DNA of 64,000 bases from G965279335 sp965279285 (GTDB lineage Bacteria > Pseudomonadota > Gammaproteobacteria > DSM-16500). The notes beneath the pieces are model-generated. The model saw nothing but the letters and a program-made list of their open reading frames with translations. It was not told where the DNA came from and made no database searches. Each line of letters begins with the position of its first letter. The stretch's first letter is position 1. Positions 50,628-60,000 of the stretch are shown in pieces. A program made the position numbers and the translations under genes. Location: the NCBI GenBank assembly GCA_965279285.1, contig OZ257148.1, positions 806,001 to 870,000 of the forward strand, in the 5' to 3' direction.

Positions 50628-51719
50628 ATGGATTTTAAATTATTGGCAAATCGTTCTATCAGTCAGTTAACACCTTATCAACCAGGGAAGCCGATTGCGG
50701 AGCTTGAGCGTGAGCTTGGTATTCATTCCGCAATTAAATTAGCCAGTAATGAAAACCCATTGGGAGCAAGCCAGTTAGCTGTTGAGGCAGGCCAGCAAGC
50801 GATGTTAGATGCGCATATTTATCCTGATGGTGGTTGTTTTGAGCTTAAAAAAACATTGGCTGATTTTTTGAAAATTCAAGCAGCTCAGTTAACCATGGGG
50901 AATGGCTCAGAAAATATTTTGGAATTAATTGTAAAATCCTATCTTTCTTGCGAGAGCTCAGCGGTTATTTCGCAATATGCTTTTTTAACTATTCCTCTTT
51001 TGATACAAAGTTATGGTGCTCGCATTATTCAAGTGCCAGCGGATAATTATCGTCATGATATTAATGCAATGATTGCCGCAGTAGACGAAAAAACGCGTAT
51101 TATATTTATTGTGAATCCTAACAATCCGACAGGTACTTATATCACGCAAAAAGAAATGTTGCTGTTGTTAAAATCAATTCCTGCGCATATTTTAGTTGTT
51201 GTTGATGAGGCTTATTATGAATATATTCAGGAAAATGATTACCCTGACATGCTTGCATTAATGGCGACTTATCCTAACCTTATTGTGACGCGGACTTTTT
51301 CTAAAGCTTATGGTTTGGCAGGTTTGCGTTTAGGTTATGCTGCTTCATCAGTTGAAATTGCTGATATATTAAATCGAGCGCGTTTACCTTTTAATGTGAA
51401 CACTCCCGCAGCTTGTGCTGCTCAGGCAGCAATTTTAGATCAAGGCCATATTAAAAAAAGCGTTGAATTAAATGTTCAAGGTATGGTGCAATTAAAGGCG
51501 GGTTTAAATGCTTTAAATTTAGAATATATTCCTTCGCTAGGAAATTTTATTGCTGTCGACGTAAAACAGAATGCTTTGGAAATTTATCAAAAGTTACTTC
51601 ATCATGGTGTCATTGTTCGCCATTTAAATGCATATGGAATGACGACACATCTTCGAGTAACCATCGGAACTCTTGAGCAAAACAAGCGTTTTTTAACTGC
51701 GTTATCTGAGGTAATATAA
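50628..51719 (+). CDS. Histidinol-phosphate/aromatic aminotransferase (HisC family)
   Basis: A 363-aa fold-type I PLP aminotransferase with the HisC layout: ISQLTPYQPGKPIAELERELG, KLASNENPLG, IVNPNNPTGTY, VVDEAYYEY and TRTFSKAYGLAGLRLGYAAS with the Schiff-base lysine. By sequence it would be called HisC. Its position between maiA and hmgA, with no his genes in sight, suggests it supplies 4-hydroxyphenylpyruvate from tyrosine; HisC-like enzymes are known to accept aromatic amino acids. AAAGG before the ATG at 50628 fixes the start; an upstream ATG at 50622 overlaps the maiA stop. Confidence 0.9.
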   Translation: MDFKLLANRSISQLTPYQPGKPIAELERELGIHSAIKLASNENPLGASQLAVEAGQQAMLDAHIYPDGGCFELKKTLADFLKIQAAQLTMGNGSENILELIVKSYLSCESSAVISQYAFLTIPLLIQSYGARIIQVPADNYRHDINAMIAAVDEKTRIIFIVNPNNPTGTYITQKEMLLLLKSIPAHILVVVDEAYYEYIQENDYPDMLALMATYPNLIVTRTFSKAYGLAGLRLGYAASSVEIADILNRARLPFNVNTPAACAAQAAILDQGHIKKSVELNVQGMVQLKAGLNALNLEYIPSLGNFIAVDVKQNALEIYQKLLHHGVIVRHLNAYGMTTHLRVTIGTLEQNKRFLTALSEVI

Positions 51720-52991
51720 GTGACTATTCATTATCTTTATGGTTTAGGAAATTATTTTCAATCAGAAGTTATTGCAAATACACTGATTGCAGGCCGTAAT
51801 TCACCACAAAAAGTACCGCATGGATTATATGCGGAGCAATTAAGTGGTAGTGCTTTTACAATGTCGCGACAGAATAATTTACATAGTTGGTTATATCGGA
51901 TCAGGCCGTCGGTTTTGCATGATGAATTTCAGCTGTTGTCGCATCCTTTTTTAGCTAATCCGCCATTTAATAAAATACCAACACCACCGAATCAATTACG
52001 TTGGGATCCTTTGCCTTATTTTGATTCGGCAGTTAATTTTATTCAGGGACTGTTTACTCTGGCAGGTAATCAGGGCGCTGCGATTCATTTGTATAGTGCA
52101 AATGTGTCGATGGAAAAAGAATTTTTTTATAATTCAGATGGTGAGCTATTAATTGTGCCGCAAGAAGGCGCTTTGCGTTTTAAAACCGAGTTTGGCATTT
52201 TAGATGTGAAACCAGGCGAAATTGCGTTACTTCCGCGAGGCGTTAAATTTCAAGTGTTATTATTGGAAGATAAAGCACGTGGTTATGTTTGTGAAAACTT
52301 TGGCTTACCTTTTCGCTTACCTGAGCTGGGTGTGATTGGTGCAAATGGATTGGCTAGCCCGCGTGATTTTGCCATTCCCGTTGCTTGCTTTGAAGAGCAA
52401 ACAGGAGACTTTAAATTAATTACTAAATTTGATGGCCATTTATGGGCAACAAATATCTCACATTCTCCCTTAGATGTTGTTGCATGGCATGGAAATTATG
52501 CACCTTGTAAATATGATTTAAGTCATTTTAATGCGCTGAGCTCAGTTAGTTTTGATCACCCTGATCCATCTATTTTTACTGTGTTAACAGCACCTTCGGC
52601 GCAGCCTGGTTTAGCGAATGTGGATTTTGTTATTTTTCCGCCGCGTTGGATGGTAGCAGAAGATACATTTCGCCCTCCTTACTATCATCGTAATATTATG
52701 AATGAATATATGGGATTAATTTATGGAATTTATGATGCAAAGGAAAATGGTTTTGTTGCTGGTGGTGGTAGTTTACATAATTGCATGACGGCGCATGGGC
52801 CTGATGCAGAGGCATACTTAAAGGCGACACAAGCAACATTAAAACCAGAATTGTATAGTGACACATTGGCTTTTATGTTTGAATCACAGGCTATTTGGCA
52901 TGTTACATCGGCGGGGATGAATGCTGAATTTCGGCAAAAAGATTATTTGGATTGTTGGAAAAATTTAACGGCGAATTTTTCAAGTAAATAA
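51720..52991 (+). CDS. hmgA: Homogentisate 1,2-dioxygenase
   Basis: HmgA opens the ring of homogentisate to maleylacetoacetate with Fe(II) and oxygen. The 423-aa protein matches the family in length and in the C-terminal active site: FRPPYYHRNIMNEYMGLIYG, with further ligands in GGGSLHNCMTAHGPDAEAY. The N-terminus has LPHGLYAEQLSGSAFT-like VPHGLYAEQLSGSAFTM. The start is a GTG directly after the aminotransferase stop, with GAGG upstream. Its presence means homogentisate is degraded rather than accumulating as pyomelanin. Confidence 0.96.
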   Translation: MTIHYLYGLGNYFQSEVIANTLIAGRNSPQKVPHGLYAEQLSGSAFTMSRQNNLHSWLYRIRPSVLHDEFQLLSHPFLANPPFNKIPTPPNQLRWDPLPYFDSAVNFIQGLFTLAGNQGAAIHLYSANVSMEKEFFYNSDGELLIVPQEGALRFKTEFGILDVKPGEIALLPRGVKFQVLLLEDKARGYVCENFGLPFRLPELGVIGANGLASPRDFAIPVACFEEQTGDFKLITKFDGHLWATNISHSPLDVVAWHGNYAPCKYDLSHFNALSSVSFDHPDPSIFTVLTAPSAQPGLANVDFVIFPPRWMVAEDTFRPPYYHRNIMNEYMGLIYGIYDAKENGFVAGGGSLHNCMTAHGPDAEAYLKATQATLKPELYSDTLAFMFESQAIWHVTSAGMNAEFRQKDYLDCWKNLTANFSSK

Positions 52992-52994
52992 GTT

Positions 52995-53138
52995 GTAATT
53001 ATTCAACAGGAAAAACGTTTGGTGGGCACGCTGCGCTTTGCCCACCCTACGATTATATAAAAATATCTATTATGTAAAAAATGTAGGGTGGGCAAAGCGC
53101 AGCGTGCCCACCAAATGCTTTTCCTGCTAAATAGTTAC
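52995..53138. repeat. Hairpin element copy 11 (144 bp)
   Basis: Begins three bases after the hmgA stop with GTAATTATTCAACAGG and ends with CCTGCTAAATAGTTAC, 15 bp from the stop of the minus-strand RelE-like gene. Its arms beside the core (GGAAAAACGTTTGG / CCAAATGCTTTTCC) are mutually complementary apart from one position but unlike other copies. Confidence 0.92.
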
Positions 53139-53153
53139 AATAAAATTTTGATG

Positions 53154-53390
53154 TTATTTTATAGTCAGCATCAAAACTTCCTGATCTTCCACCTTATAAA
53201 TCAAGCGCATTTCATCAATAGTTTCACAATAAAGCCCCATCATACCTTCTAATTTTTTAGCACCCGGTGGGCGAGGATTAATAGCTAGTGCTTCAGCTAC
53301 TTTAAGGATTTGTTTTTGACATTTTCGCGGTAATTCTTTGAGCTGTCTAACAGCAGCAGGAGCTACTTTTACGCTATAGGGTGTTGTCAC
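53154..53390 (-). CDS. relE: RelE/ParE-family toxin, apparently C-terminally shortened
   Basis: A 78-aa protein of the RelE/ParE fold: YSVKVAPAAVRQLKELPRKCQKQILKVAEALAINPRP then GAKKLEGMMGLYCETIDEMRLIYKVEDQEVLMLTIK. The family usually continues with a strand ending like VGHRREVYR, which carries catalytic Arg/Tyr in RelE; here the frame stops right after TIK, 15 bp from hairpin copy 11. The strand GLYRIRVGDYRVIY is also altered. The toxin may be weakened or inactive. It lies three bases after its antitoxin gene, the usual order. Confidence 0.85.
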   Translation of the reverse strand: MTTPYSVKVAPAAVRQLKELPRKCQKQILKVAEALAINPRPPGAKKLEGMMGLYCETIDEMRLIYKVEDQEVLMLTIK

Positions 53391-53393
53391 GAG

Positions 53394-53654
53394 TTATGCG
53401 CCTATTTCATCGTTGAGTTGGCTTAATGTGATTGTACCTGAGCTGCGTGCTTCTTTTAAGGCATCGATTGCACTGTGTAAATCGTGTTTGTCTTGTGAAT
53501 GTTGTAAGGCGTGCAAGTCTTCGAGGGGAATGATGGCTGCAATTTCTTTGCCGCGGCGGGTTAAGATAATGCGTTCTTTGCTGTGAGCAACACGATTAAT
53601 TAAATCAGAAAATTGTTCTTTGGCTTCAATCGTATTCATTATAGTCATCGTCAT
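53394..53654 (-). CDS. relB: RelB/Phd-YefM-type antitoxin
   Basis: An 86-aa antitoxin with an N-terminal Phd/YefM DNA-binding domain: NTIEAKEQFSDLINRVAHSKERIILTRRGKEIAAIIPLEDLHAL (about 7-50), and a helical acidic C-terminus for toxin wrapping (IDALKEARSSGTITLSQLNDEIGA). The first codons MTMTIMNTIEAKE contain three Met; the ATG at 53639 (M6) is an equally good start, so the N-terminal five residues are uncertain. Such antitoxins autoregulate the operon. Confidence 0.9.
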   Translation of the reverse strand: MTMTIMNTIEAKEQFSDLINRVAHSKERIILTRRGKEIAAIIPLEDLHALQHSQDKHDLHSAIDALKEARSSGTITLSQLNDEIGA

Positions 53655-53677
53655 GATAAATGTTACTCCTGGGTGTG

Positions 53678-53717
53678 AAAATAAAAATACCTCAATGCTT
53701 GTTCGGCACTGAGGTAT
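53678..53717 (-). terminator. Intrinsic terminator of fba
   Basis: On the minus strand ATACCTCAGTGC pairs with GCATTGAGGTAT (12 bp with one G-U pair, loop of seven), followed by TTTTTATTTT. It starts 10 bp after the fba stop codon, a textbook rho-independent terminator. Confidence 0.88.
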
Positions 53718-53726
53718 CGCTTGATT

Positions 53727-54755
53727 TTAAGCTGTTGTGCTTTCCTTTTCCATGCTAACAGAATATTTTCCAGCCGAAGCTAAGCTATTGAGTTTTGCAC
53801 GAATTAAAAAGTTTTGTTGAGCTGTCGTATTATTTTTACTGTCGCCTTGCCAGATTTTCATTGGATAATCTTGGAGTGCGCGGGCAAAAGAGAAGCTAAG
53901 ATGCCAAGGTAAATTGCCTAATGCATTCATTGCTTGCAGATTCGCTGTTGCTTGCTCTGATGATTGGCCGCCAGATAAAAAGTTAATTGTTGGTACGGCA
54001 GCAGGCACGGTGCGCTTTAATACTTCAACTGTCATTTTTCCAACTTGTTCAGGGCTAGCTTGTATAGCGCATTTTTTGCCACTAATCACCATGCTGGGTT
54101 TGAGAACAATATATTCAAGTTTAACTTTGTGCTTATATAGAGCATTAAAAACTGCGTGTAATACCTGTTCAGTGACTTCTGCGCAGCGTTCAATAGTGTG
54201 ATCGCTGTCAATTAATATTTCTGGCTCTACAATAGGGACTATACCAGCCGCTTGGCAAAGCGCAGCGTAGCTGGCTAGGCCTTCAGCATTCGTTTTGATG
54301 GCTAACATGCTAGGAGTCGTTGCAGAGATGCTATAAACCGAGCGCCATTTTGCAAACATGGCTCCTTGTTTTTTATAAGCAGCAAGTCTTTCAGCCAAGC
54401 CATCTAATCCTTGAGTATATTGTTCATTTTGTGTGTTAGGAATAGTAGCCAAACCTTTGTCTACTTTAATTCCAGGTAAAATTCCGTGTTTAATCAAGAG
54501 GTCAGGGAAAGGAATGTTAGCACTGGTCATTTGGTTTAAGGTTTCTTCGAATAAAATAACACCAGCAACATAGTCGCTAATATGGGGTGTGGTGACTAAC
54601 ATTTCGCGATAAGCGCGACGGCTGTCTTCGGTGGAAGTAACGCCGATAGCCTCAAAACGCTTGGTAATGGTAGGGGTGCTTTCGTCAGCAGCTAATATAC
54701 CTTTGCCAGTAGCAGAGAGTTTAGAAATTGTTGTTTCCAAGTCTTTTATGATCAT
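53727..54755 (-). CDS. fbaB: Class I fructose-bisphosphate aldolase
   Basis: Cleaves fructose 1,6-bisphosphate to triose phosphates through a lysine Schiff base. The 342-aa protein matches the animal/plant-type class I aldolase: GKGILAADESTPTITKRFE near the start, KWRSVYSI, VPIVEPEIL and LEYIVLKPSMVISG, where the lysine in VLKPSM is the Schiff-base residue, then FLSGGQSSEQAT. Most gammaproteobacteria rely on metal-dependent class II enzymes; the animal-like class I form is known from some Legionellales. The symbol is by function; the sequence is not the archaeal-type FbaB of E. coli. The gene is monocistronic with its own terminator. Confidence 0.92.
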   Translation of the reverse strand: MIIKDLETTISKLSATGKGILAADESTPTITKRFEAIGVTSTEDSRRAYREMLVTTPHISDYVAGVILFEETLNQMTSANIPFPDLLIKHGILPGIKVDKGLATIPNTQNEQYTQGLDGLAERLAAYKKQGAMFAKWRSVYSISATTPSMLAIKTNAEGLASYAALCQAAGIVPIVEPEILIDSDHTIERCAEVTEQVLHAVFNALYKHKVKLEYIVLKPSMVISGKKCAIQASPEQVGKMTVEVLKRTVPAAVPTINFLSGGQSSEQATANLQAMNALGNLPWHLSFSFARALQDYPMKIWQGDSKNNTTAQQNFLIRAKLNSLASAGKYSVSMEKESTTA

Positions 54756-54943
54756 GGTGATTAAATCCTTAGCGGGTTATTAATAAGCAGATTTGAATGC
54801 CGCAAAGCGTAGCATAAATATTTCGGCTGGGCGAGGGTCTTCATTCGAATATCGAAACTTAGAGACTTACTAAATAGGCTACCTTATAATTCATTTTTTA
54901 GTGATTAATTAATGACACACAACTTTGGGATGTAAGGACTGCC

Positions 54944-55408
54944 ATGATTTTTAAAATAGGCGATAAAGCCCCGGATTTTACTTTAATGACAGATAAGAAT
55001 ACCTTGTTTACTCTGCATGAGTTACAAGGTAAAAAAGTAGTTCTTTATTTTTATCCTAAAGATGATACGCCAGGCTGTACCAAACAGGCTTGTGATTTTC
55101 GTGATACAGTAGCGCGCTTAATGGATAAAAATACCGTTGTTGTTGGAATATCTAAAGACAGTGCAGCGAAGCACACAAAATTCAAACAAAAATATGCACT
55201 TTCTTTTCCATTATTAGCTGATGAAAATGGTGATGTTTGTGAAAAATATGGTGTCATGAATAAAAAAAGTCTTTTTGGAAAAACATTTTTAGGTATACAG
55301 CGTTCCACTTTTTTAATTGATGAGCAGGGAATTTTTCGCGCTATTTGGCGAAAAGTTAAAGTAAATGGTCATATACAACAGGTGCTAGATGAACTCAACA
55401 AAAAATAA
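54944..55408 (+). CDS. bcp: Peroxiredoxin of the Bcp/PrxQ family
   Basis: A thiol peroxidase that reduces hydrogen and organic peroxides. The 154-aa protein has the peroxidatic site YPKDDTPGCTKQACDFRD (peroxidatic Cys45, resolving Cys50, the atypical two-Cys spacing of PrxQ), and FPLLADENGDVCEKYGV, RSTFLIDEQG. TGTAAGGAC precedes the ATG. It overlaps proS by 20 bases, so the two genes are co-transcribed. Confidence 0.95.
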   Translation: MIFKIGDKAPDFTLMTDKNTLFTLHELQGKKVVLYFYPKDDTPGCTKQACDFRDTVARLMDKNTVVVGISKDSAAKHTKFKQKYALSFPLLADENGDVCEKYGVMNKKSLFGKTFLGIQRSTFLIDEQGIFRAIWRKVKVNGHIQQVLDELNKK

Positions 55409-56891
55409 AACCGCAATTACTCCCACGCGTGCAGAAAATTATCCTGAGTGGTATCAGCAAGTAGTAAAAGCAGCTGAAATGGCAGAAGTATCACCGGTGC
55501 GTGGTTGCATGATTATCAGGCCGTGGGGTTATGCGTTATGGGAAAATATTCAGCGCGTCTTGGATGATGAAATTAAAGCAACAGGGCATAAAAACGTTTA
55601 TTTTCCTTTATTAATTCCAGTTAGTTTTTTGCAAAAAGAAGCTGATCATATTGAAGGTTTTGCTAAAGAGTGTGCTGTGGTAACTCACACACGATTAGTG
55701 ACAAATGATGAAGGTAAGTTAACTCCAGGCAGTCCCTTAGAAGATCCTTACATCATTCGTCCTACGTCAGAAATTATTATTGGCGAAGCATTTTCACGCT
55801 GGGTGCAGTCCTATCGGGATTTACCATTGCTAATTAATCAATGGGCAAATGTCATGCGCTGGGAAATGCGAACACGGATGTTTTTACGGACATCAGAGTT
55901 TTTGTGGCAAGAGGGTCATACAGCGCATGCTACTGCCGAAGAGGCGCGTCAAGAAACATTAAAAATGCTAGAAGTTTATACGCGATTTGTTGAAGATTAT
56001 ATGGCAATTCCGGTGATTAAAGGTGAAAAATCAGAAAGTGAACGTTTTCCTGGTGCTGTTAATACCTATACGATAGAAGCAATGATGCAAGATAAAAAAG
56101 CGCTGCAGACAGGCACTTCGCATTTCCTTGGTCAGAATTTTTCGCATGCATGTAACATTAAATTTTTGAGTGCAGCAGGACAAGAAGAATTTGCTTGGAC
56201 AACTTCATGGGGTGTGTCAACGCGTATGATAGGCGGTTTGATTATGACGCACAGTGATGATAACGGTTTGATTTTGCCACCGAAGCTTGCGCCTTTGCAT
56301 ATTGTTATTTTGCCGATTATTCACAAAGATGAACAGCGCGCAGATATTACAGCTTATTGTGAAAAACTAGCGCAAGCGTTGCGTGCTGTTTATTACCATG
56401 AAAAACGTTTAGCAGTAGAAATTGATTATCGTGAGCTAACTGGCGGTGAAAAAGCGTGGAGTTGGGTGAAAAAAGGTGTGCCAATTCGCATAGAGATTGG
56501 TATGAAAGAATGTCAGGGCAATAGTGTGTTTTTTGGTCGGCGAGATAAAGACTATAAAGACCGTGTTGCGATGGATCAACAGCAATTTGTTGCGGGTGTT
56601 GTGACTCAGCTAGATGAATTACAAAATAACTTATTAACTCGTGCTCGTGAGTTTCAACAAAAAAATACGGTAAAAATTGAAAGTAAAAAAGATTTTTATG
56701 AATTTTTTGCTGGTGAGGGTGGTTTTGCTTTGGCGCATTGGAATGGTGATGCGGCAATTGAGAAGCAAATAAAAGAAGATTTGAATGTGACGATTCGTTG
56801 TATTCCGTTGGTGGAAAGTCCTGAGTCGGGCGTTTGTATTTTTTCGGGTGAAAAAAGTAAGCAGAGAGTTGTTTTTGCGAAGGCGTATTAA
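55389..56891 (+). CDS. proS: Prolyl-tRNA synthetase, archaeal/eukaryotic (type 3) form
   Basis: Charges tRNA-Pro. The 500-aa class II synthetase begins with ENYPEWYQQVVKAAEMAEVSPVRGCMIIRPWGYALWENIQ, carries motif 2 (MRWEMRTRMFLRTSEFLWQEGHTAHA) and motif 3 (TSWGVSTRMIGGLIMTHSDDNGL), an anticodon-binding domain from about 295, and a C-terminal domain (about 410-500) like that of archaeal ProRS. It lacks the ~180-residue editing insertion between motifs 2 and 3 of the usual proteobacterial enzyme (~570 aa). This form is the archaeal/eukaryotic one, spread to scattered bacteria. Confidence 0.93.
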   Translation: MNSTKNKTAITPTRAENYPEWYQQVVKAAEMAEVSPVRGCMIIRPWGYALWENIQRVLDDEIKATGHKNVYFPLLIPVSFLQKEADHIEGFAKECAVVTHTRLVTNDEGKLTPGSPLEDPYIIRPTSEIIIGEAFSRWVQSYRDLPLLINQWANVMRWEMRTRMFLRTSEFLWQEGHTAHATAEEARQETLKMLEVYTRFVEDYMAIPVIKGEKSESERFPGAVNTYTIEAMMQDKKALQTGTSHFLGQNFSHACNIKFLSAAGQEEFAWTTSWGVSTRMIGGLIMTHSDDNGLILPPKLAPLHIVILPIIHKDEQRADITAYCEKLAQALRAVYYHEKRLAVEIDYRELTGGEKAWSWVKKGVPIRIEIGMKECQGNSVFFGRRDKDYKDRVAMDQQQFVAGVVTQLDELQNNLLTRAREFQQKNTVKIESKKDFYEFFAGEGGFALAHWNGDAAIEKQIKEDLNVTIRCIPLVESPESGVCIFSGEKSKQRVVFAKAY

Positions 56892-56922
56892 ATATTCTTT
56901 TGGTAGAGTAAAATCCATCTAT

Positions 56923-56950
56923 AGCGCGTGATCCACGCGCTTTATTTTCT
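56923..56950 (+). terminator. Intrinsic terminator of bcp-proS
   Basis: AGCGCGTG and CACGCGCT form an 8-bp GC-rich stem with an ATC loop, followed by TTATTTTCT. It begins 31 bp after the proS stop. Confidence 0.82.
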
Positions 56951-57091
56951 AATGTAATGATTATAAAATCTTTTTACTATTCAATTAAATAGCCTTGTTT
57001 GACACGATCATTTTGTTAGCAATTCGCCTGTAGATTAAAAAAATACGCTATAATAAATCATTATGCATAATAAAATGAGGAGCAGCTTTAG

Positions 57092-60000
57092 ATGGCTAAA
57101 AGTGGCCCTGGTATCGTTGATAGTAAAACTGCAAAAGATAAAAAAAGTGAAACTCCGCTTGCTGCCTCGGATTGTATCCCTTTGCTCAAAGTAATCAAAG
57201 GCATGGGCGTTGCTCCAACAGCGACTAAGCTAGAAGTTGAAGCAAAGCTTAATGCGGTTTTTACCAAAAACCTTAAGGTTGAAGATGTCGTAGATGAGGC
57301 AGGTAGATCTGCGCTTGACTATGCGGCGGAATATGCTAATCCGCACGCGATGCGATGGTTAATAGATAAGTTTAGTTTTATAAGTAAAACTAAAATAATT
57401 AATAAAATCGATACGAACGCTCTTCGCCCTTCAACTGTGCTATTGCGTCATATTTATTCAGATGCTATCGATGCTAAAAAAGCAACGCCTAAAATGCGGC
57501 ATGAAATAGAATGCCGAAATTCTATTTTGCGAATTTTAATAGAAAATGGCGCTGATTTTTGGGGTTTGTTTTTATGGGAAAATAGTTTTTATAACTCACC
57601 CATTTATGAAGCAGCTCGCAAAGGTAATCGTGCTTTACTAGAAATATTTTTCCAGGAATTAAGGGCAAACAAAGCTAAATTAAATAAAGATTTTAGTTTC
57701 GAAGAATTAATTGCACAGGCTACTCATGGTGACCAGCTTGATTATGTGCTGAAACGGGTAAAACAATTTACTACGCTTTGGCAAAAGTCGAGGAGTGCAA
57801 CTTTTGATGCAAAACAAATTATTTCTTATGATATTGCAAAAGTTATTGATGCGCCGATAAGAAATAAAAATACTCGTGCTCTGCAAATGTTATTGATTTA
57901 TGAAATGCCTACGGTTCTTCCTTTCGAGGCGGATAAAATAGGTCAAATGGATTGTTCGCTTATTAGTTACGTTTTTACAGTAAATAAAAATCTATCGGGC
58001 AACATAAATGACGCAAAAGAAATTAATACTATTTTGCGTAAGCGTGGCGTGCAAGCAACAATTAATGATTTGGCCTATGCGGTGAGTCATGATTGGTTGG
58101 ATGTCGTGAAAATTATCGTGGAAGATTATAGTGTGCTTCCCACAGGGGGTTATACTTTTATTTCAAAATATGATCGTTCTGGTCCGACCAAGAGAGAGTC
58201 GTTGTTAGAGTTGGCCATAAAGATTAAATCAATAAGTATGTTTGCTTATTTCAAAGAGCAGGTCATAAGGCAAAAAGGTGCTTTGCCGTATGATAAAATG
58301 CGCGATTTTGTCGTTAGTAATATAGGTTATGGAGGAAAATTAAATATAGAGCTTGTTCATTATATTTTGAATGAATTATTTCAGGTGTGTTTAACGTTGC
58401 AGGGACTTAGTGCTATTTTAACGTTTTGTTTGGAGAAAAGAGTCCATAACTCAGAGCCAGCAAACTATGATTATCTTTTAGCGCTTAAGCTTGTAGTGAA
58501 TATGGACCACGTTAATGCGTTAAATGCGCTAAAAAAGCTAAATAAAAATTATATTGAAGATTTACAGGCTGTATTGTTAAGGTTTGATGATAAAGGGCCA
58601 GGTGATTTTTTAACTAAATTGTTAGCAACGCTTCCTCAGTTTTCCTTAGATCAGAAATCAGCTCGGCCGCCAGCGGTCAATCCTAATGCTAGACCACAAT
58701 CGGTAGTTCATGGTTCTTCAGCGGCTATTATGCTGCCTTCATCATCAGCAACAACAGAGGCAGTAGCGCAGGCTACTGATCAGCCCTCTCTTGTTTTGCC
58801 TAACACGCCAGCGCCATCGGCTCCGAGTGCTCCATCGCAATCGATAGCGGGCATTGTACCTCTGCGCGACAAAGGCTTAGCTGGTATGGTTGTTTCTCCA
58901 GACACAAAAGAAAAAAATTCCTCTGTTGAAAGAGCAGCAGCAATAGATAATAAGCAGGATGTAAAATTAGCAACACCTCCGAATAGATTATTAATTGAAA
59001 CAATTAAAAGTATGGGGGTTGCACCAAAAGACGGTAAAGAACAGATGTATGCGAAATTAAATGCGATTTTTAAACTTTATCCGCATGTAGATGGAATAGT
59101 TGAAGAGGTGGTTGAAAAGAAGCGCGAAAGAAAATATCCGTTAGACTATGCCACTGAATATGCAAATCTCTATGCTGTGCAGTGGTTGATAGAGAAGCTT
59201 GGAGGTGATACAAGATATTGTTTAAATACAATTAACCATGGGGAAAAGAGTACAATAATACGTGGTATTTCATACTCTGATAAAATAGATGCTGACACAG
59301 CAACACCAGAAAAAAGGCGAGAAATAGAGTGTCGTGCTTCGATAGCGCAGATATTATTAGATAATGGAGCGGATATTTTTGGGCCTCACAATAGCTTTGG
59401 TAGTATGTATGCTCCTGATGGACAATATACGGATCTTGATCTAGTTGCTAGCGCAGCGGCACGTTCAGGCAATAATAATTTTTTAGAGATTTTTTTTAAT
59501 CGTTTTAAAAATGCTGGAGAGTGGTACAAAAAATTTTTTAATTATCAGCGGCTGATTACAAGCGCATGTTCAAGTGACCAATTGGGTTATGTGCTTAAGC
59601 ATATAAGTGAATTGCAGGCGGTTAAACCAGTGTCTTATGTTGTTTCCCTTGTTAAAGGGAATAGTTTGGATAATATTAAGCTGTTATTACTATATAACAT
59701 GATGGCGACTAGGTTTGAAGAAGGCATTCAAGGAGATAATTTAGATCAGGCTCAGGCCATGTCTTCTTGTAGGAAATATGTTTGCAGTTCGTTAGCTGGA
59801 TCTATTTTTTTAGATAATGATAAGAAAAAAAGCACTGAAGAAGTAAAGGATATGTTGCAGAGATATGGCATAGTGCCGTTAGTGGAAGATCTTGCTGCTG
59901 CTGTGTCTGCAGGTAGATTAGATGTGGTAAAGATGTTGGTTGAAGAGTATAAAGTTTCGTTGTCGTTGAATTGTTCGTATACTAGTGTTGATCGTTTTGG

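Noticed and set aside
54254..54268. GGCAAAGCGCAGCGT inside fba, identical to part of the hairpin core
   Set aside because: Fifteen bases within a conserved aldolase segment (YAALCQAA), with no second arm or termini; taken as coincidence.
57000..57060. TTGACA at 56999-57004 as -35 of the giant gene
   Set aside because: It is 44 bases from the only good -10 (57049-57054), so the two cannot form one promoter; only the -10 is considered plausible.
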